DNA of 64,000 nucleotides, from positions 27,088,095 to 27,152,094 of the forward strand of contig NC_081544.1 of assembly GCF_901000735.1 (NCBI RefSeq), given 5' to 3'. The translations under genes and the position numbers were made by a program. The notes under the pieces were generated by a model that worked only from the letters and a program-made list of their open reading frames with translations, searched no databases and was not told the DNA's origin. The stretch is from Corylus avellana. Taxonomy: Eukaryota; Streptophyta; Magnoliopsida; Fagales; Betulaceae. Positions 9,968 to 22,873 of this stretch are shown here, in pieces; within the stretch, counting starts at the first letter, position 1, and every line of letters starts with the position of its first letter.

Positions 9968-12900
9968 ATGGCGGTCCTCGCAAGCTCTTCCACTGCTTCT
10001 TTATCCCCTCATTTTGCTATCTCTAACGTCGTCTACAAGAACCCTTTCTGGTCCTCCAAGGCCTCCACTCCTCAGGTACTCTTTCCCATTCTGTTTCAAA
10101 TTCCAGTTTCCACTTCTCATTTGGTTTCCAAGAGAACTGATGAAGAGAGAAAATAAAATCGGTTTTTTCATTTCATGTTTTGTTTCGTTTCGTTGGCGTG
10201 GATGTGGAGTTAATGTTCGAGAGATGATGTGATTGTGTGGATTGGTGTAGTGCTTGTAATGTTATGTATGGTGTGCCCAACTTTTGGCTTTGTTTATGGG
10301 CTAAGTGTTATGGATGTTTGGCTAAGTTGAAGTTGTTTTCAGCTTGAATTGGGTCTAATTTGATTAACTCTGCTGGATGAAGCATGATATTCTAAGACTT
10401 AAGAGCTTGAGTGAAGCAACAACCTGATTAAGCGTGTTCTTTGAATTGAAAGTAGCTTAAGAGTTAAAGTCATAAATGAAGCATTGACCTTGATAACTTA
10501 CATTTCATGGAAGAAAAAAAAGGAACAAGAAAAAGGACTTTTTTGAATATATATATATATATATATATATTGTGGAGAAATTTGGTGAATTGGAATGTAA
10601 TTTGATTCAAGTTCGGTGTATTTTCTTGGAGGGGAGCTGGCTTCTAGGATTTCTCTTATTTTATCTTGAGCACACCACTTTTATATTGGAGCAACAATTG
10701 CCACTGCCTACCCTATTGTTTACTAAGAACAATGGAGGAGTTAATGAGTTTCGAATTGAATACTGATTGTTCTTTAATTCTGGATGGTTATTGTGTAATT
10801 CTCATTCGGAGGTCTATTTCTCATAAATGTGAGTGAATTCTGACCAAGCCTCTGTTACAAAGAATTGTACTCACCACTTGTACATTTCTTCTTGGGTTCT
10901 GAAATATTTCTATAGTCCTTCAGCTGCTAATGCACGAGTAAGCCTAGGGGATGGGAGGGGAACTAGCACGTAACTATAGTTCTACTTGATAGGCCTATTG
11001 TTATTTTGGATGCTGTGCTGTCAGGAAAACATTGTGCTTTTGATGCCAATGAGCTCTAGCTCGAAAGGCAACTCTTCTTCCCACAAGAAAGGGTGGAGGG
11101 TGCGTTGTGGATTCAAGACCCATTGGGTATGTGTATAATCTACCAATGAGAAAAGAAAATTTTATGTACAACGAGCATGCTCCAATTTCCAAGAACTGAA
11201 TTTGCCTCCACCAGCGCTGCTGGTGGATTGGCCTAGTCATTTTCTTTTTCTTAGAAAGTACACGGTGTGGCATAGTTAAAAGGATCAATTTGATTCTGAT
11301 GAGCACATCTTGCAGAATTGAAAATTTGGATAAATAGAATTAAAACTTTTTGCTCTGCAATAGGTGGATTTTCTGGAACATAAGCACTCATAGGTGAGTC
11401 ATGTGCGTCACTACTAAATTTTTTGATTGGAAGAATTATTTTGGCCTCATATTTTACTGCACCTGGAGCACAGCTTGGATTGTTCACTCCCTGTGACTCG
11501 CATTGCCCAGAAAGATTACTGGTCAATGGATCCTTACTGTAATGTTACATTATAGTACTGTTTACATTGTTAATGTTATGTTATAGAACTGTATGCCTTC
11601 TTTTTTTTTTTTCTTCCTATTTTGCCTTATACTCTATGTTGGTACAAGGCCTTAGAAACTCAGTGTATCCTGAGAGATACTGCTGTATGGATGTGTGCAT
11701 GTGAAAAATTTTAATGTAGTCAAGAGCTCGAAATATATTACAATTTCACTTGGACTCTTTTCAGATGCTGCCATGGAAATCTTCACCCACAAGGATTGTA
11801 GAAGCTCGATTGTGGAGTCCCTTAATGTGTAGAAGGACAAATGCCACCTATGTGCTGAGAAATAGGGGTAATACTGATGGAGCTTCGAAACATAATTTAT
11901 TGGTTCAGTCGATGAGGTTCAATAAAATTCTATCTTTGAAATGTGATTTTCTTTCAATAACTCATGGGCGCCTTCTCAAATTTGGGATTTACTCTGGTGG
12001 TCTTCCAAAAGTGATTTACTGTTTGGAAAAATTTAGACAGCATGTCTCTATTCCTTCTGTCTGCGTGATCGCTGGAGTGATGCTGGTCATGTCAGTTTCT
12101 GTTTCTGTTAGCAGAAGTCCATCCTGTAAGTATTTTCAAGGAATTTACATAATATTCAACAGATGGATCTTTTACTTTATATTTCATCCTAATACTTATT
12201 GTCATTGTGCAGGGGCTCTCACTGAAGAGAATCTCCTATTCTTGGAGGCATGGAGAACAATTGATCGTGCATATGTTGACAAAAATTTTAATGGACAAAG
12301 TTGGTTTCGATACAGAGAAAATGCACTGCGCAATGAACCAATGAATACACGAGAACAGACATGTACGGCTTGCACCCTTTCTAGTAGTATAATTAGGGTG
12401 GTTTGGAGGATTTTTCCATGCTAAAATTGTGTTAGAATAAGGGAAGCCAGAACCATAGTTAAATTCACTTATGTGTGTTTATTTTTCAATGTTGACTTTG
12501 ATTTCCATTTTAGTATTTGGATATTGTGCAGTATTGGTGCTAATTGACCATACGAGTATTACCAGCGAGAACAGCATAATATGCCTAACAGTATGGTACT
12601 TACATGGTAATTGGAGTTAGGTTCTGAATATGTAGAAGGGAGTCAGCACTTGTTCCACAAGGGATAAATCATAGTTTTCTAAAATATTTTTGTTGAATAG
12701 GTTCATGCTTATTTATATGGCTGTTGTACTTTCGGCTATTTAAATGGTTAGACATGAGTGTCCATCCACTCATGGCTGTTGTCAATACTTGAGTAATGTA
12801 GACAGGCAGTGGACTTCTCTTTTCTTGTCAAGGTACATATAGTTGTGACATATACAAGAAAATGTTGTAAGAAAGGGCCTGTCTCTTTTTGAAATTGATG

Positions 12901-15260
12901 GTTGTGCTACCTTTTATGTTCAATGTTAATCCAGCAAGTTTTTATTCTGTCAATGTATCTATTGATTGTGTAGTCTCCTGTTGCATGCATGATGAGAGAT
13001 CTCACCATGGCCTAAACTTTGGCCTTAATGGACACTGACCTACTATGTATACCTTTAGAATTGCGAGCACTAAGTTGAGTACATAAATCTTTAAGATGTT
13101 GCTAGTCCTGATAATTCATATGGTTCAACTAATAACCTGGTTACTTGGTCCCAGAAAGGAAAATAGAAGAAAGACAATAGTTATCGTTTCTTTGACTCAC
13201 CTTTAGGGAAATATGAAATGTTGAATTCAATTGCTAGTTCTACTGGTTGTAGTATATGGTTGTGTTAAATGGGTTTAAGAGAAGATGAAAGAATTCTCTT
13301 GAAAAAATGTGACTGATCGTGTACATTATTAAATTTTGGTAGATGGTTTTGTAACAGTTGTTTCTTCTACCTCACCTTTAGGTCAATGTGATTGTTTAAT
13401 TCAATTGCTAGTTCCACAAGTTGCAAGATATGATTCGGTTAAATGGGTTTGAGAGAAGATGATGAATTCTCTTGAAAAAATGTGATTGGTCATGTACATT
13501 GTTGCAATGTGGTAGATAGTTTAGTGATAAACCTGTGTTTGATTGTTGCATTTCAATGCGGGTAACATTTAAGCCTGTTCTATGATTTAATTGCCACTAG
13601 GTAAGAGTAGTGTTTGTGTCTTCCCTATGTACTGCCTCTCTAAATCCTATGGTGTATCTGCATTTAGATATGGCGATAAAGAAGATGCTTGCCACACTGG
13701 ATGATCCTTTTACTCGTTTTCTGGAGCCTGAGAAGTTCAAGAGTTTGCGGGTATGATGTTGTTTTCTTCTTGTCATCTTGGTATACTGCATTTTTTGGCT
13801 TGAGTGACAGACTCCCATGTACAAAATTTAGGCGAACTGTCGGACTGTATACTTCAGTGGGGTTTGGATACATATAGTAATTCTCCCTAAATCTGTTATA
13901 TCTTCTTTGAAGGCAGTCTGGAACTCAAGGTGCTCTTACAGGTGTAGGGCTGTCAATTGGCTACCCTAGTCAATTGGATGGACCAGCTGCTGGACTTGTT
14001 GTCATTTCAGCTGCTCCGGGAGGTCCTGCAAATAGGGCTGGCATTTTAACTGGGGATGTCATTGTAGCAATTGATGATACAAGTACAGAAACCATGGGCA
14101 TATATGATGCAGCAGAGCGGTTGCAGTGAGTTTCTTACATTACAAACCTCTTACCCTGTCAAATCTGATCTTGGTTTTTCAATAAATAACATAGGCTCTA
14201 TTAAAGGAAATGCAATGCGACCTTGGTGTTGCAACTTATCAAGGAAGTCCCTTTATTTGGTTAACACACTGCCATGCACAAAAAGAGAAAAGTAGACAGA
14301 ATATTTCATGGTGTCTTCTTGTGCTTTACTGTTTGGTTGCTTCTCCTTGATGTGGTTTGCAAATTGAAATGTACCAGGTGACAGTTCAAAAGTGGCCTAA
14401 ATTTCATCTCATATTGTCCAGAATGGCAATATTGATAAATGCCCATAAGGTGCCTGGATATTAGTTTTGGAGTACTTTCAAAATGAATATTCAAATTCCA
14501 AATGATTAACTCCTTTGAACAAGGTATTCTGTGTAGTTTATGCGACATTTCACTGTGTGTCTACTATTATAAAACAGATTAGGTCCCATTTTTTGCTTAC
14601 AAATATTATGTGTCCTTTAACTTTCTGGAAGCTGTAAAGAATTAAGTACCTCCAGTTTGTTTTAAATCTTGAATCATCAATCTATTCTTGATTTTCAAAA
14701 ACATTATTTGATCAGATCCATAGTGGTTGATAATTGTAACTGATTTGAGATTATCTTGTATATTGGGTTACGGGATAGCCTTGATTCATTCTAGAAATCA
14801 CCAAGTGGTGAAATTTCAGATTCAAATGCATAGGTGTGGATAAATCTAAACATTTACTTCAGGTTGTTTTTATTCATTAAAAAATGAAAATATGGAAGTT
14901 TCATTATTAAGGGTTGAGACCATAATTATGCTACTAACAAACTCAGACAGCTAAAAATCTGGCAACTGACCAGCACACACTTTAAATGAAGATATTTGTG
15001 ATGATTATTTTACATCGTGTTTCACCATATTAGTGTTGTTAGTGCATAAGTAAACACGATTTTTGTTTTAATAGAAGTTCTTTTAGAAGCTTAACTTTTC
15101 TTTTCCTCCAAGCTTTTCACCTCTTCATTTATTCACTGGTCTGCCTGAACGTTTTGATTGAATTGCAGGGGACCTGAAGGAACTTCGGTGGAATTGACCA
15201 TTCGTAGTGGACCTGAAATAAAGCAAGTAGCTTTGACGTAAGTTCACTCCCCCACCCCCA

Positions 15261-15292
<32 letters not shown>

Positions 15293-18200
15293 ATTTAATT
15301 TAATGAATAAAGGAAAATTTGTTTTGTTTGCGGGGGAAATTAACTCTGCATATCTCATAATAGTTTTAAAAGATGTATATCTTGTTACTTTACTTCATAA
15401 TCTAATTCACTTTGATATGGAAATTTATATCATCATAATTTTTTTCAAAAATGCTGTTGGGCTGCCTGTGAAGAACATTTGGAATCAAACCTGTGGTTTA
15501 ACCAAACCCCTCCCCACCTATTGGCCCACTGAGCTACTGCTGAGGTGGTGAGCTTATTAGTTGTCATTTGAGCTGGAAAAGATCTGCAATTTTCTTTGTG
15601 CATTTTTTTAATCTTTTTTTTTTTTTTTTCACCAAATAGAAAGGATTATGAATAACCAACTACTGCCTTCCAGGAGGGAGAAAGTTTCTCTGAATCCAGT
15701 GAAATCAAGACTATGCAAAGTGCCTGGTTCAGGGAAAGATTCTCCTAGCATTGGTTATATCAAATTAACATCTTTCAACCAAAATGCATCTGGTAAGTAA
15801 AACTATTTGTTATTCAAAGTTTCACTTCAATCAGTTGCTACTCAGATAAGTTGGAACAAATATCTTCATGCATAGGAGCTTAGTTTCTTAATTCTCGTTT
15901 AGATACTGAAATCTTCAAAAACTTTTTTCCTAGGAAAATTATCAATCTTGTCTCATTTTGGTTGGCCACAAAATTTTTGTTTCAGACTTCTAAAGCTAGG
16001 GTCAAATTTTCTGTTGAATAATGAACCAAGATAACAGATTCACTCACGGACACAGATAACATACTTAAGGGCAGTACTGCAGATAGTTAAATATTTCAAG
16101 TTGCATTGTAATTGTGTGGAATCAAATGTCTTTCTAGTTGTGTAAAATTCTTTGGAGTTATTTTACTATATGTACTACTTATATTCTTTTTAGATTTCAA
16201 ATTATAAATTCCTGCAATTTATACTGAAAGCTTGCATCCCTTGTAGGTGCTGTCAAGGAAGCTGTTGATTCTTTAAAGAGTAGTAGTGTTAATGCCTTTG
16301 TGTTGGACCTTCGAGATAATAGGTGATTAGCTTTAAACGCTCTCCACTTTTAGCATTGCTTTTTGGCAGGCTTTCTTAAAGCTTAAATTTGATGCAGTGG
16401 TGGTCTTTTCCCAGAAGGAATCGAGACTGCCAAGATTTGGTAAGCTATACCTGAGGATTAATGGTAAAAAATTTCCATTTATATTTTCCTTCTGGTGCCT
16501 TATCCACATAAATTGGTATTATTTTGCTGACGCTAATGGGGGACAAGAACGATGAGAAGTTTGGCTGCACAGTTAATGGTGTCCTGGGTAACTCATGTAT
16601 TTCATATTTATTGAGTTTTCGGTTACAATTTTTTCTCGTAAAACTAAATTATGGTTTTCACTGGATTGTAGTCATGCTGCATAGATTTTACTCCATTAGT
16701 AAGCTAATTTCCTTTGGTTACATCTCAAACGCTATACATAGGATCTCATTTGGGCAAACAAATAAAAGGTTTGGACTTCATATGCGTCTATACGCATGGA
16801 TCGCATCCTTGACAATGCAATAAACAAACATTTACATATATGAGTTCCACAGTATATCCACACTGTGAATGTCTGTTTGTTTTTCTCTTTTGGTCAAAAG
16901 ATAGGACTTCTTGCATGCAGTCGGTGCATCATAACTGTGCAACTTTTTCGATTACCACTTAGTAGTATGTGTTACTTATTTAAAAGATTTGAGAAGCGAT
17001 TATTTTCTGTGAAGTTCAAACTTCAGGGGATCACTGTACTGTAATTACATCTTTAGGAGCATCTTTTGCTATCTGGTTCTTAGTCCTCAGTAAATGAAGT
17101 CGGTACTTCATTTCATCTGTTCCAATTTGTTCATAACAAGTTCTCATATTACCTACTGACGTTCAGGTTGGACAAAGGTGTGATTGTGTATATCTGTGAC
17201 AGTCGTGGTGTTCGAGATATATATGACACAGATGGAAGCAGTGCAATAGCAGCTTCAGAACCCTTAGCCGTGCTGGTAAACTTTTGTCTATCAACAATAC
17301 AACTTTGTCATGATAATCCTTAATTTTGAGAGATATATTGGCAAATGTCTGCATATGCTATACACTTATGGAATTTCAGAGTCATGGTACCAAGGTTTGC
17401 TTATATTCTCAATTTCTTCTCTGTGTGTTCACTGCTCAGTAGTGGGCTACTATTTTTTTCTTATTCTTTTTCTTTCTGTCATTCTTTCCTTTTTTTAAGA
17501 AAAAAAAAATCTGAAATATTATGTCTAATGGGAAAATACACTTAACCTCCTCAAACTTACATCCCTTTGGCACTCATACTTCCAAACTTTAAAAAGTGAC
17601 ATTTGACCGCTTCTAACTATCACTCCTTTCTATACGTGGCTTTTTTGGATAAACTCTCCCAAAATGCCCCCTTTGCTGAAGTAGCTTTGCCAATAGACAA
17701 TTCCAATGCTGAGGTCAAACCTAGAATTTTACGAAGACAAGACCACACAATCCATCAACCAAAATAAAAACCCATTGTCCAAACTAAAAGCCTTATCTAC
17801 ATATCACACTTCCCAGCAGTAGGTTTCCAATTTCCATACTTTTACTATAGAATCTCGTCATGCATTTCCATTACTGTAATTAATTTCTGGATTTGTTCTA
17901 GTCCCTTATTTTCAATTTTCCATTTGTATCAATTGGGTATGTGCGTTTGTGGGTTGGAACTTTATCTTCTAACCATTTAATCATCCAATTTATTGTGAAA
18001 AAAGGCTGATAATACCCTCTACTGAGCTTCCATTAGGTGAACAAAGGAACCGCCAGTGCAAGTGAAATTTTAGCTGGTGCACTGAAAGACAACAAACGTG
18101 CTGTGTTGTTTGGAGAACCCACATATGGGAAAGGGTAATGACTTTTACTTCAGACGCAAAATGTGAATACAATCATAAATTCCTGATGAGGCTGACATGA

Positions 18201-18648
18201 GTTATCTATTCCCCCTCTGCAGCAAGATTCGGTCGGTTTTTGAGCTATCTGATGGCTCTGGCTTGGCTGTTACTGTAGCTCGTTATGAGACACCTGCTCA
18301 CACAGATATTGATAAGGTCTATTACTCCCTCTCTCTCTCTCTCTCTCTCTCATATCTATGGTTCCTTCAACTTGTCTCTTTACAAGTTGGTGTAATTTCT
18401 AACCATCTCTCTCTCTCTCTCTATGCTTCCTTCAACTTGTCTATTTACAGGTTGATGTAATTCCTGACCATCCTTTACCCATCTCATTTCCCAAGTACGA
18501 GGAGGGATTTTGTAGCTGCCTCCAGGACCCTGCATTTGCTTGCTATGAACAGAGTCCAGTTATTTGCGAGATGACAAAATATTTGGATATTAACATTGCA
18601 AATTGCTTTGGGGAACATGACGGAATTCTTTGTAAAATGTACTTTTAA
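9968..18648 (+). CDS. Thylakoid CtpA-type protease (S41), copy A, probably impaired
   Basis: Carboxyl-terminal processing protease, the family that trims the D1 precursor of photosystem II in the thylakoid lumen. Thirteen exons inferred with consistent phase: 9968-10075, 11765-12125, 12213-12362, 13668-13750, 13917-14125, 15169-15237, 15674-15792, 16247-16322, 16398-16439, 17167-17275, 18037-18134, 18223-18316, 18451-18648; 571 residues. An in-frame ATG at 9893 would add 25. Residues 1-130 look like a plastid transit peptide. A hydrophobic stretch at about 131-152 fits a lumen-targeting signal. The PDZ-type region is in exon 5. The catalytic dyad is S449 (GTASASE) and K474 (YGKGK). Oddities: residue 478 is Arg where the family has the third catalytic residue Gln, and a 2-nt deletion in exon 13 replaces the usual short C-terminus with about 30 unrelated residues. 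Start and small exon borders are by eye. Confidence 0.85.
11047..11135 (+). mobile_element. tRNA-derived SINE fragment (CtpA intron 1)
   Basis: An A-box-like TAGCTCGAAAGG is followed about 45 bases later by a B-box-like GGATTCAAGACCC, then a short AT-rich tail. The same layout recurs at 52435 and 62745. It does not fold as a tRNA. Confidence 0.5.
15268..15293. repeat. (CT)n microsatellite next to C-run
   Basis: A C-rich tract followed by a CT dinucleotide run right after the exon 6 donor of CtpA. It is mirrored in copy B at about 29940-29975. Confidence 0.9.
15475..15556 (-). mobile_element. tRNA-derived SINE fragment (CtpA intron 6)
   Basis: On the minus strand an A-box-like TAGCTCAGTGG and a B-box-like GGTTTGATTCC are separated by about 35 bases. 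The same element is present in the inverted copy at about 29683-29764, so it predates the duplication. Confidence 0.45.
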
Positions 18649-18855
18649 CTCAATTAGGGAGGGTTCATTCAATTATAAAGTATAAATTTAACAAGGGTAG
18701 AAAAGGAAAAGCAGTCTTTGTTTGGTGATAATCTAAGGGAAAAAAGAAAAGAATAGCTAGTAAATATTGAGGAATGCTTATTCCCATGGATACCAATCTG
18801 TTGGAACTGTTGTGGTTCTTTTTATTTTAAATGAGAGTCAGTTCCACATTGATTC

Positions 18856-18909
<54 letters not shown>

Positions 18910-19819
18910 CGTATTACGCAATCTTCTCATTCTTGAGATAATGGAAAAATGTACACGATTGAATAGTGTGGCTCCGAGCTAAAATACATAAGCAATTAAT
19001 GAAAATGGTGCATATCTAATATCTAATAGCAGAAACTAAAAGAATGTAAACTCTAGAGTGGCTAAAGTTGTGAAAAGTAGCGTTTAAGGGTGGCTAACAC
19101 TGAATTCGAAAAAAAAAAAGGGAAAAAAAAGGGTGGCTAACACTGATAAGTAGCACAGCTTTTCATAGGATGACACAATTTGTATTCTAGCTTTTATTAT
19201 TGAAAATTTAGCTGCCTTGATGATTAAATGAAAGTTTAATGAGAGTGCTTTATATAGTGAATGATTGTGATATGTCGATTGAATTTATTAATGGGTAATA
19301 TGAGCAAAGTTATGTATTACTTTAGGGGGTTAAATAGAATTTTCCCAAAAAAAAAAAAAAAAACAGAGAAACAAGAGAAACAAAAGCTATAAATATATGT
19401 AAGCTATATATATATGAAGTGCTTGAGCAACTCTAATTTACCTTTGTTCTACCATCACTTTTTCTTTTTAAAGTAAATGTCAAATTCTACACCATGTACG
19501 AAACCAAATTGTAACGGATCATAGGAGATTATAGTTGGACTATCTGCAATGAGATTAACAAAAGAACCTTCAGAGAAAGCCCCATCACCTCACAGGAACA
19601 GATTGGCTCGATCACCAAAACCCATCATTAGGATGTTAGATATGCAAATTGGCTCCAATGAATTTTGATTTCTTGACCTTCGCTTAACTGATTCAACTTG
19701 GAAGCAGATAAGTAAGAAGAGGAACCAATTGGCCCCTAAATTCAGTGACTCAATCTCAGTACTTGCAGGCAAAACCAATCAAATCCATGCTCGAGTGCAA
19801 GGATGCTTAGTAGGAATCA
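18649..19819. other. Convergent 3' region between CtpA A and membrane-protein A
   Basis: About 1.2 kb holding both 3' UTRs. It includes an (ATT)n microsatellite (18858-18909) whose length differs strongly between the three copies, and a repeated GGGTGGCTAACACTG block (about 19087-19145) present twice in A and B and once in C. No further gene seen. Confidence 0.6.
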
Positions 19820-21992
19820 CTACAGCATCTTAGTCCAAGAACCCAAAAATGGGAAAACAGCAATCAACAATCTCAAGAGCAGAGGTGTGTCACTTTTTCT
19901 CTCCCTGCGACTCAACTTTCCCTTCTCCGTTGTTGTCTGCCGTGACCCTCCAGACATTCGGTATGCTCTCCGTGCAAATCCAGATCTATCTAGGTCATCC
20001 CAACCACCAAAATTTGGTGCATCTTGGCCACCATTAGAACCCGGACCATCATTTCCTGCTACCCACGATTGATATCCCATCTTTCCCTTTCTGGTTTCTC
20101 GACTTTCATCTTGTTCTTCTGCATCAGTTTCAACACTACTCACAGTGCTGGCAGATGGTTTCCTCCTCATCCTGGACTTGCGTTTTGGCCTGCTTCGTTT
20201 CCTCCCCCACAACTTCTCAAATGCCAGAGACACGACTGACTGCCCAAGGGGAAGCACTAATGCCATAAGAACAGCTTTTGGGCCTGAAGCTAGCAGCCAA
20301 GATAAGATAATGGGTGGAAGTGTCCAGCCATAGGATCTGAACACCTGCACTGACCAAAAACAAATTTATTGAAATGTTAAACCCATCGGACGAAGTAAAG
20401 CCTGAAGCAGGAGTGAACCAGTACAAATTTCGCTCTCAGAAAATATTATTGCATGGTGAATATCTGTCTTGGACAATGGTAACTAAATTTTAGTCATTGA
20501 AATGTCATAATAGATCCTTGTTGAGAGTTCATTCTATCAAAATGCTTATATACTGGAAAGCAACAATATTACATACTTCACTCGTGGAAAAATATATTGC
20601 ATAAATGATATTAATAACAAATAGGAAGTACAAGAAGAACTAGAAACTAGTGGTGTAGTAAAAAAGACTGTCCATTTGATTAACAAGGGATTCGTCATTG
20701 ACTAAATTTCAATCAGCAGAATAAATGAAGTACTAGTCAGGTAGTCTGCTGCACAAAAGCTATACAAAGAAAAATAAACCCAAAGCACCTAAAAGGCATC
20801 ATTAAAATAAGCTAAGCTGGTGTTATCAAAGGCAATAGACAGTACCAAAGTAAAGTACCAAAGTAAAGGACAAAGTATTGCTCGACAATCCAGACAACAC
20901 TTGTGTAGGTGAAACAAGGCACTGACTCTTCAACATAACCAAGAAAAATGTAGGAATTTAAATAGGCAGCAAACTTCTTTAAGACCTAATAATCATAGTG
21001 TTCTGTAAATTTCTCTTCATTAAACAAGTTGATAAATCCACCGGCCAGTTTTAAAAACCTCTCTCGTTAATAAACATGTTTTCCCTTCAACAAATTGTGA
21101 GAATGGTGGCTGAGGTATCCAATGAAATAGAACAAAAACCAAAGTTCTCTCTTAACCAAGGCACTTGATAGTTTGCCTCAGCTGAGGCAATCCCCACCAC
21201 GATGCCTTGCATTGCTGAGTGCCCTCAGCTAACAATTGCACAGAAGATCAACTCCACCAATCTTATCAAACATTTGAGAATATAACCGACATATAAAGCA
21301 TACTCAATATCAAAATATTTAGCGCATTCGAGTACCCAAATCTTGTAGTAGAAAGGATAATAGCTGCCCCAGTAATGTCCTAAATCTATGTCCCAGCGTT
21401 TTGCTAAACACTACTAGAGAAGCTAAATTGAAGAGTAAAAACTTGCAATTTAAGCTTCACAGTAGCCTCTATATTTTGAATGTCAAAAAGGGTACCCATG
21501 CATGTAGAGAATCAACGAGAAGCTCACACGAAAATGACCCATTCATTCTCTTAAATAACAAAACCGAGCTAAAAGAATCAGCTTTTTATTGAATAAGAGA
21601 TGGGTTTAATATCAAAATTGTACCTTGAAAATCCAGAAACTGTCAAAGATTTCCTCGAAGATCCCACCAGACCCTTCCTCCATCTCCGGCGAGGAAGAAG
21701 ACTCGTCGGACCACCACCGCCTCTTCTCCTTCTTCTTCTTTCTGCCTCTGCTTCCTCCAAAGCCAAATTCAGAATCTTGGTCTTCTCCTTCGTCTTTGTC
21801 ATCCTCGAAGTTGAATCCCTGTGAGGAACGGGCGGTTTCGGCATTGGAGTTCCAGGGACGGTACCTGGTAGAGAACGAGCGGCGAGAATGAGAGGCCGGA
21901 TAAGGGGTTTTGGGTAGCGTTGGATGGCGATAAGGAGGTCGAGGATGCGTGAAGATGGAGCAGGGGTGGTGTGTAAGGAGCTGGGCTTCCAT
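19820..21992 (-). CDS. Plastid-type membrane protein (At4g13530-like candidate), copy A
   Basis: Two exons: 21624-21992 (123 codons, donor GTACAA) and 19820-20344 (acceptor TGCAG), 297 residues in all. The start used is the ATG encoding MEAQLLTHH; no in-frame ATG lies further upstream. The first 50 residues are Ser/Pro/Arg-rich with few acids, like a plastid transit peptide. An acidic and then a very basic patch follow. Exon 2 opens with a hydrophobic segment ([21 protein letters not shown], continuing as one or two membrane spans), then a basic, Ser/Glu-rich middle and a C-terminal hydrophobic end ([12 protein letters not shown]). I recognise no catalytic domain. Its place beside SMAP1 and the C2-lipase fits the Arabidopsis transmembrane protein At4g13530 by position only. 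Copy A is intact. Confidence 0.75.
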
Positions 21993-22773
21993 TTGGCCAC
22001 GTCCTTTAGTTTCTTCTCCTCCATTCAACTTCCATCATTTTTGGAGTATGGACTAGTTTCCTTTACTAGTCCCAAAGAGTAGCAGGAAAGTGTTGGCTAA
22101 AAATAAAATAAACAAATAAATAATTTTTTTTGACAAAATAAATAAATGATAGATCAACCACATTAATTCTTGTGTTTTATTTTATTTATCCCTTTTATTT
22201 TCCTTTAGCGTTAGTAATTAAGCCTACATAAACAAGACCAAACGAATCACACCACAAATGCTCAATAGATAATTTTGGGTAACCCCTCTCTTGATCTGTT
22301 TTTTTTCATTGGCGGGATTAATTTTTGTGGGAATCTATGATGAAAATATTAGTATTTGCCGTCTTGAATTTCATTAATATTCTGATAGGGTTAGGTCACT
22401 TTATAGGTCAGTCGAACTTGAGGGAGTGTCTTACTGCCGGTTCTCATCGTTTAGGCCTTTTTTTTGTGTAACTTCTGGTAAGCAAGGACTATTTTGGTCA
22501 CATTCAAAAAATACATATAGTTAGTTTCTCTGGCCTTCCTTTTTATTTAGAAAAAAATATATGTTTTCATCTAAAACATTACAATTTATATAATCTCACC
22601 CTCATAACACACAAACGGTGGCGATTAACACGCACACACCAAGAAAAAAAAAAAAAAACCAGTGGCGGTTGCTTTTAATACGTTCAAGAAACGACCACGT
22701 CTCTTCGACATACAAACGGCACCGTTTAGCGAATCGCCTCTTAAGCCCTAAAAGTCTTGAATCGTATCCACCA
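21993..22773. promoter_or_regulatory. Upstream region of membrane-protein A and of a missing SMAP1 copy
   Basis: It matches 50558-51345, where it separates the membrane-protein gene from SMAP1. It ends in the gap exactly where SMAP1 would begin (CGTATCCACCA), so a SMAP1 copy may lie in the unsequenced gap. No open frame of its own. Confidence 0.7.
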
Positions 22774-22873
22774 NNNNNNNNNNNNNNNNNNNNNNNNNNN
22801 NNNNNNNNNNNNNNNNNNNNNNNNNNNNNNNNNNNNNNNNNNNNNNNNNNNNNNNNNNNNNNNNNNNNNNNNN
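22774..22873. other. Assembly gap (100 N)
   Basis: Exactly 100 N, identical in length to the two other gaps, so a placeholder of unknown true size. It is the centre of the apparent inverted repeat. Confidence 0.99.

Larger units (their letters stand above)
13681..22602 (+). repeat. Segmental duplication, arm A (inverted partner 22874-31550)
   Basis: Covers CtpA exons 4-13, the membrane-protein gene and its upstream flank. The contig at 22874-31550 is its reverse complement end to end. Part of it (from about 16487 onward to 22773) is also present in direct orientation at 46733-51345 as copy C. Copy A resembles B in most introns but resembles C in exon 13 and from 21427 onward. Confidence 0.95.

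Noticed and set aside
15475..15556. Possible tRNA gene
   Set aside because: A- and B-box-like blocks are present, but no acceptor stem pairs and the anticodon arm is absent. It fits a SINE head, as do 11047, 33835, 52435 and 62745.
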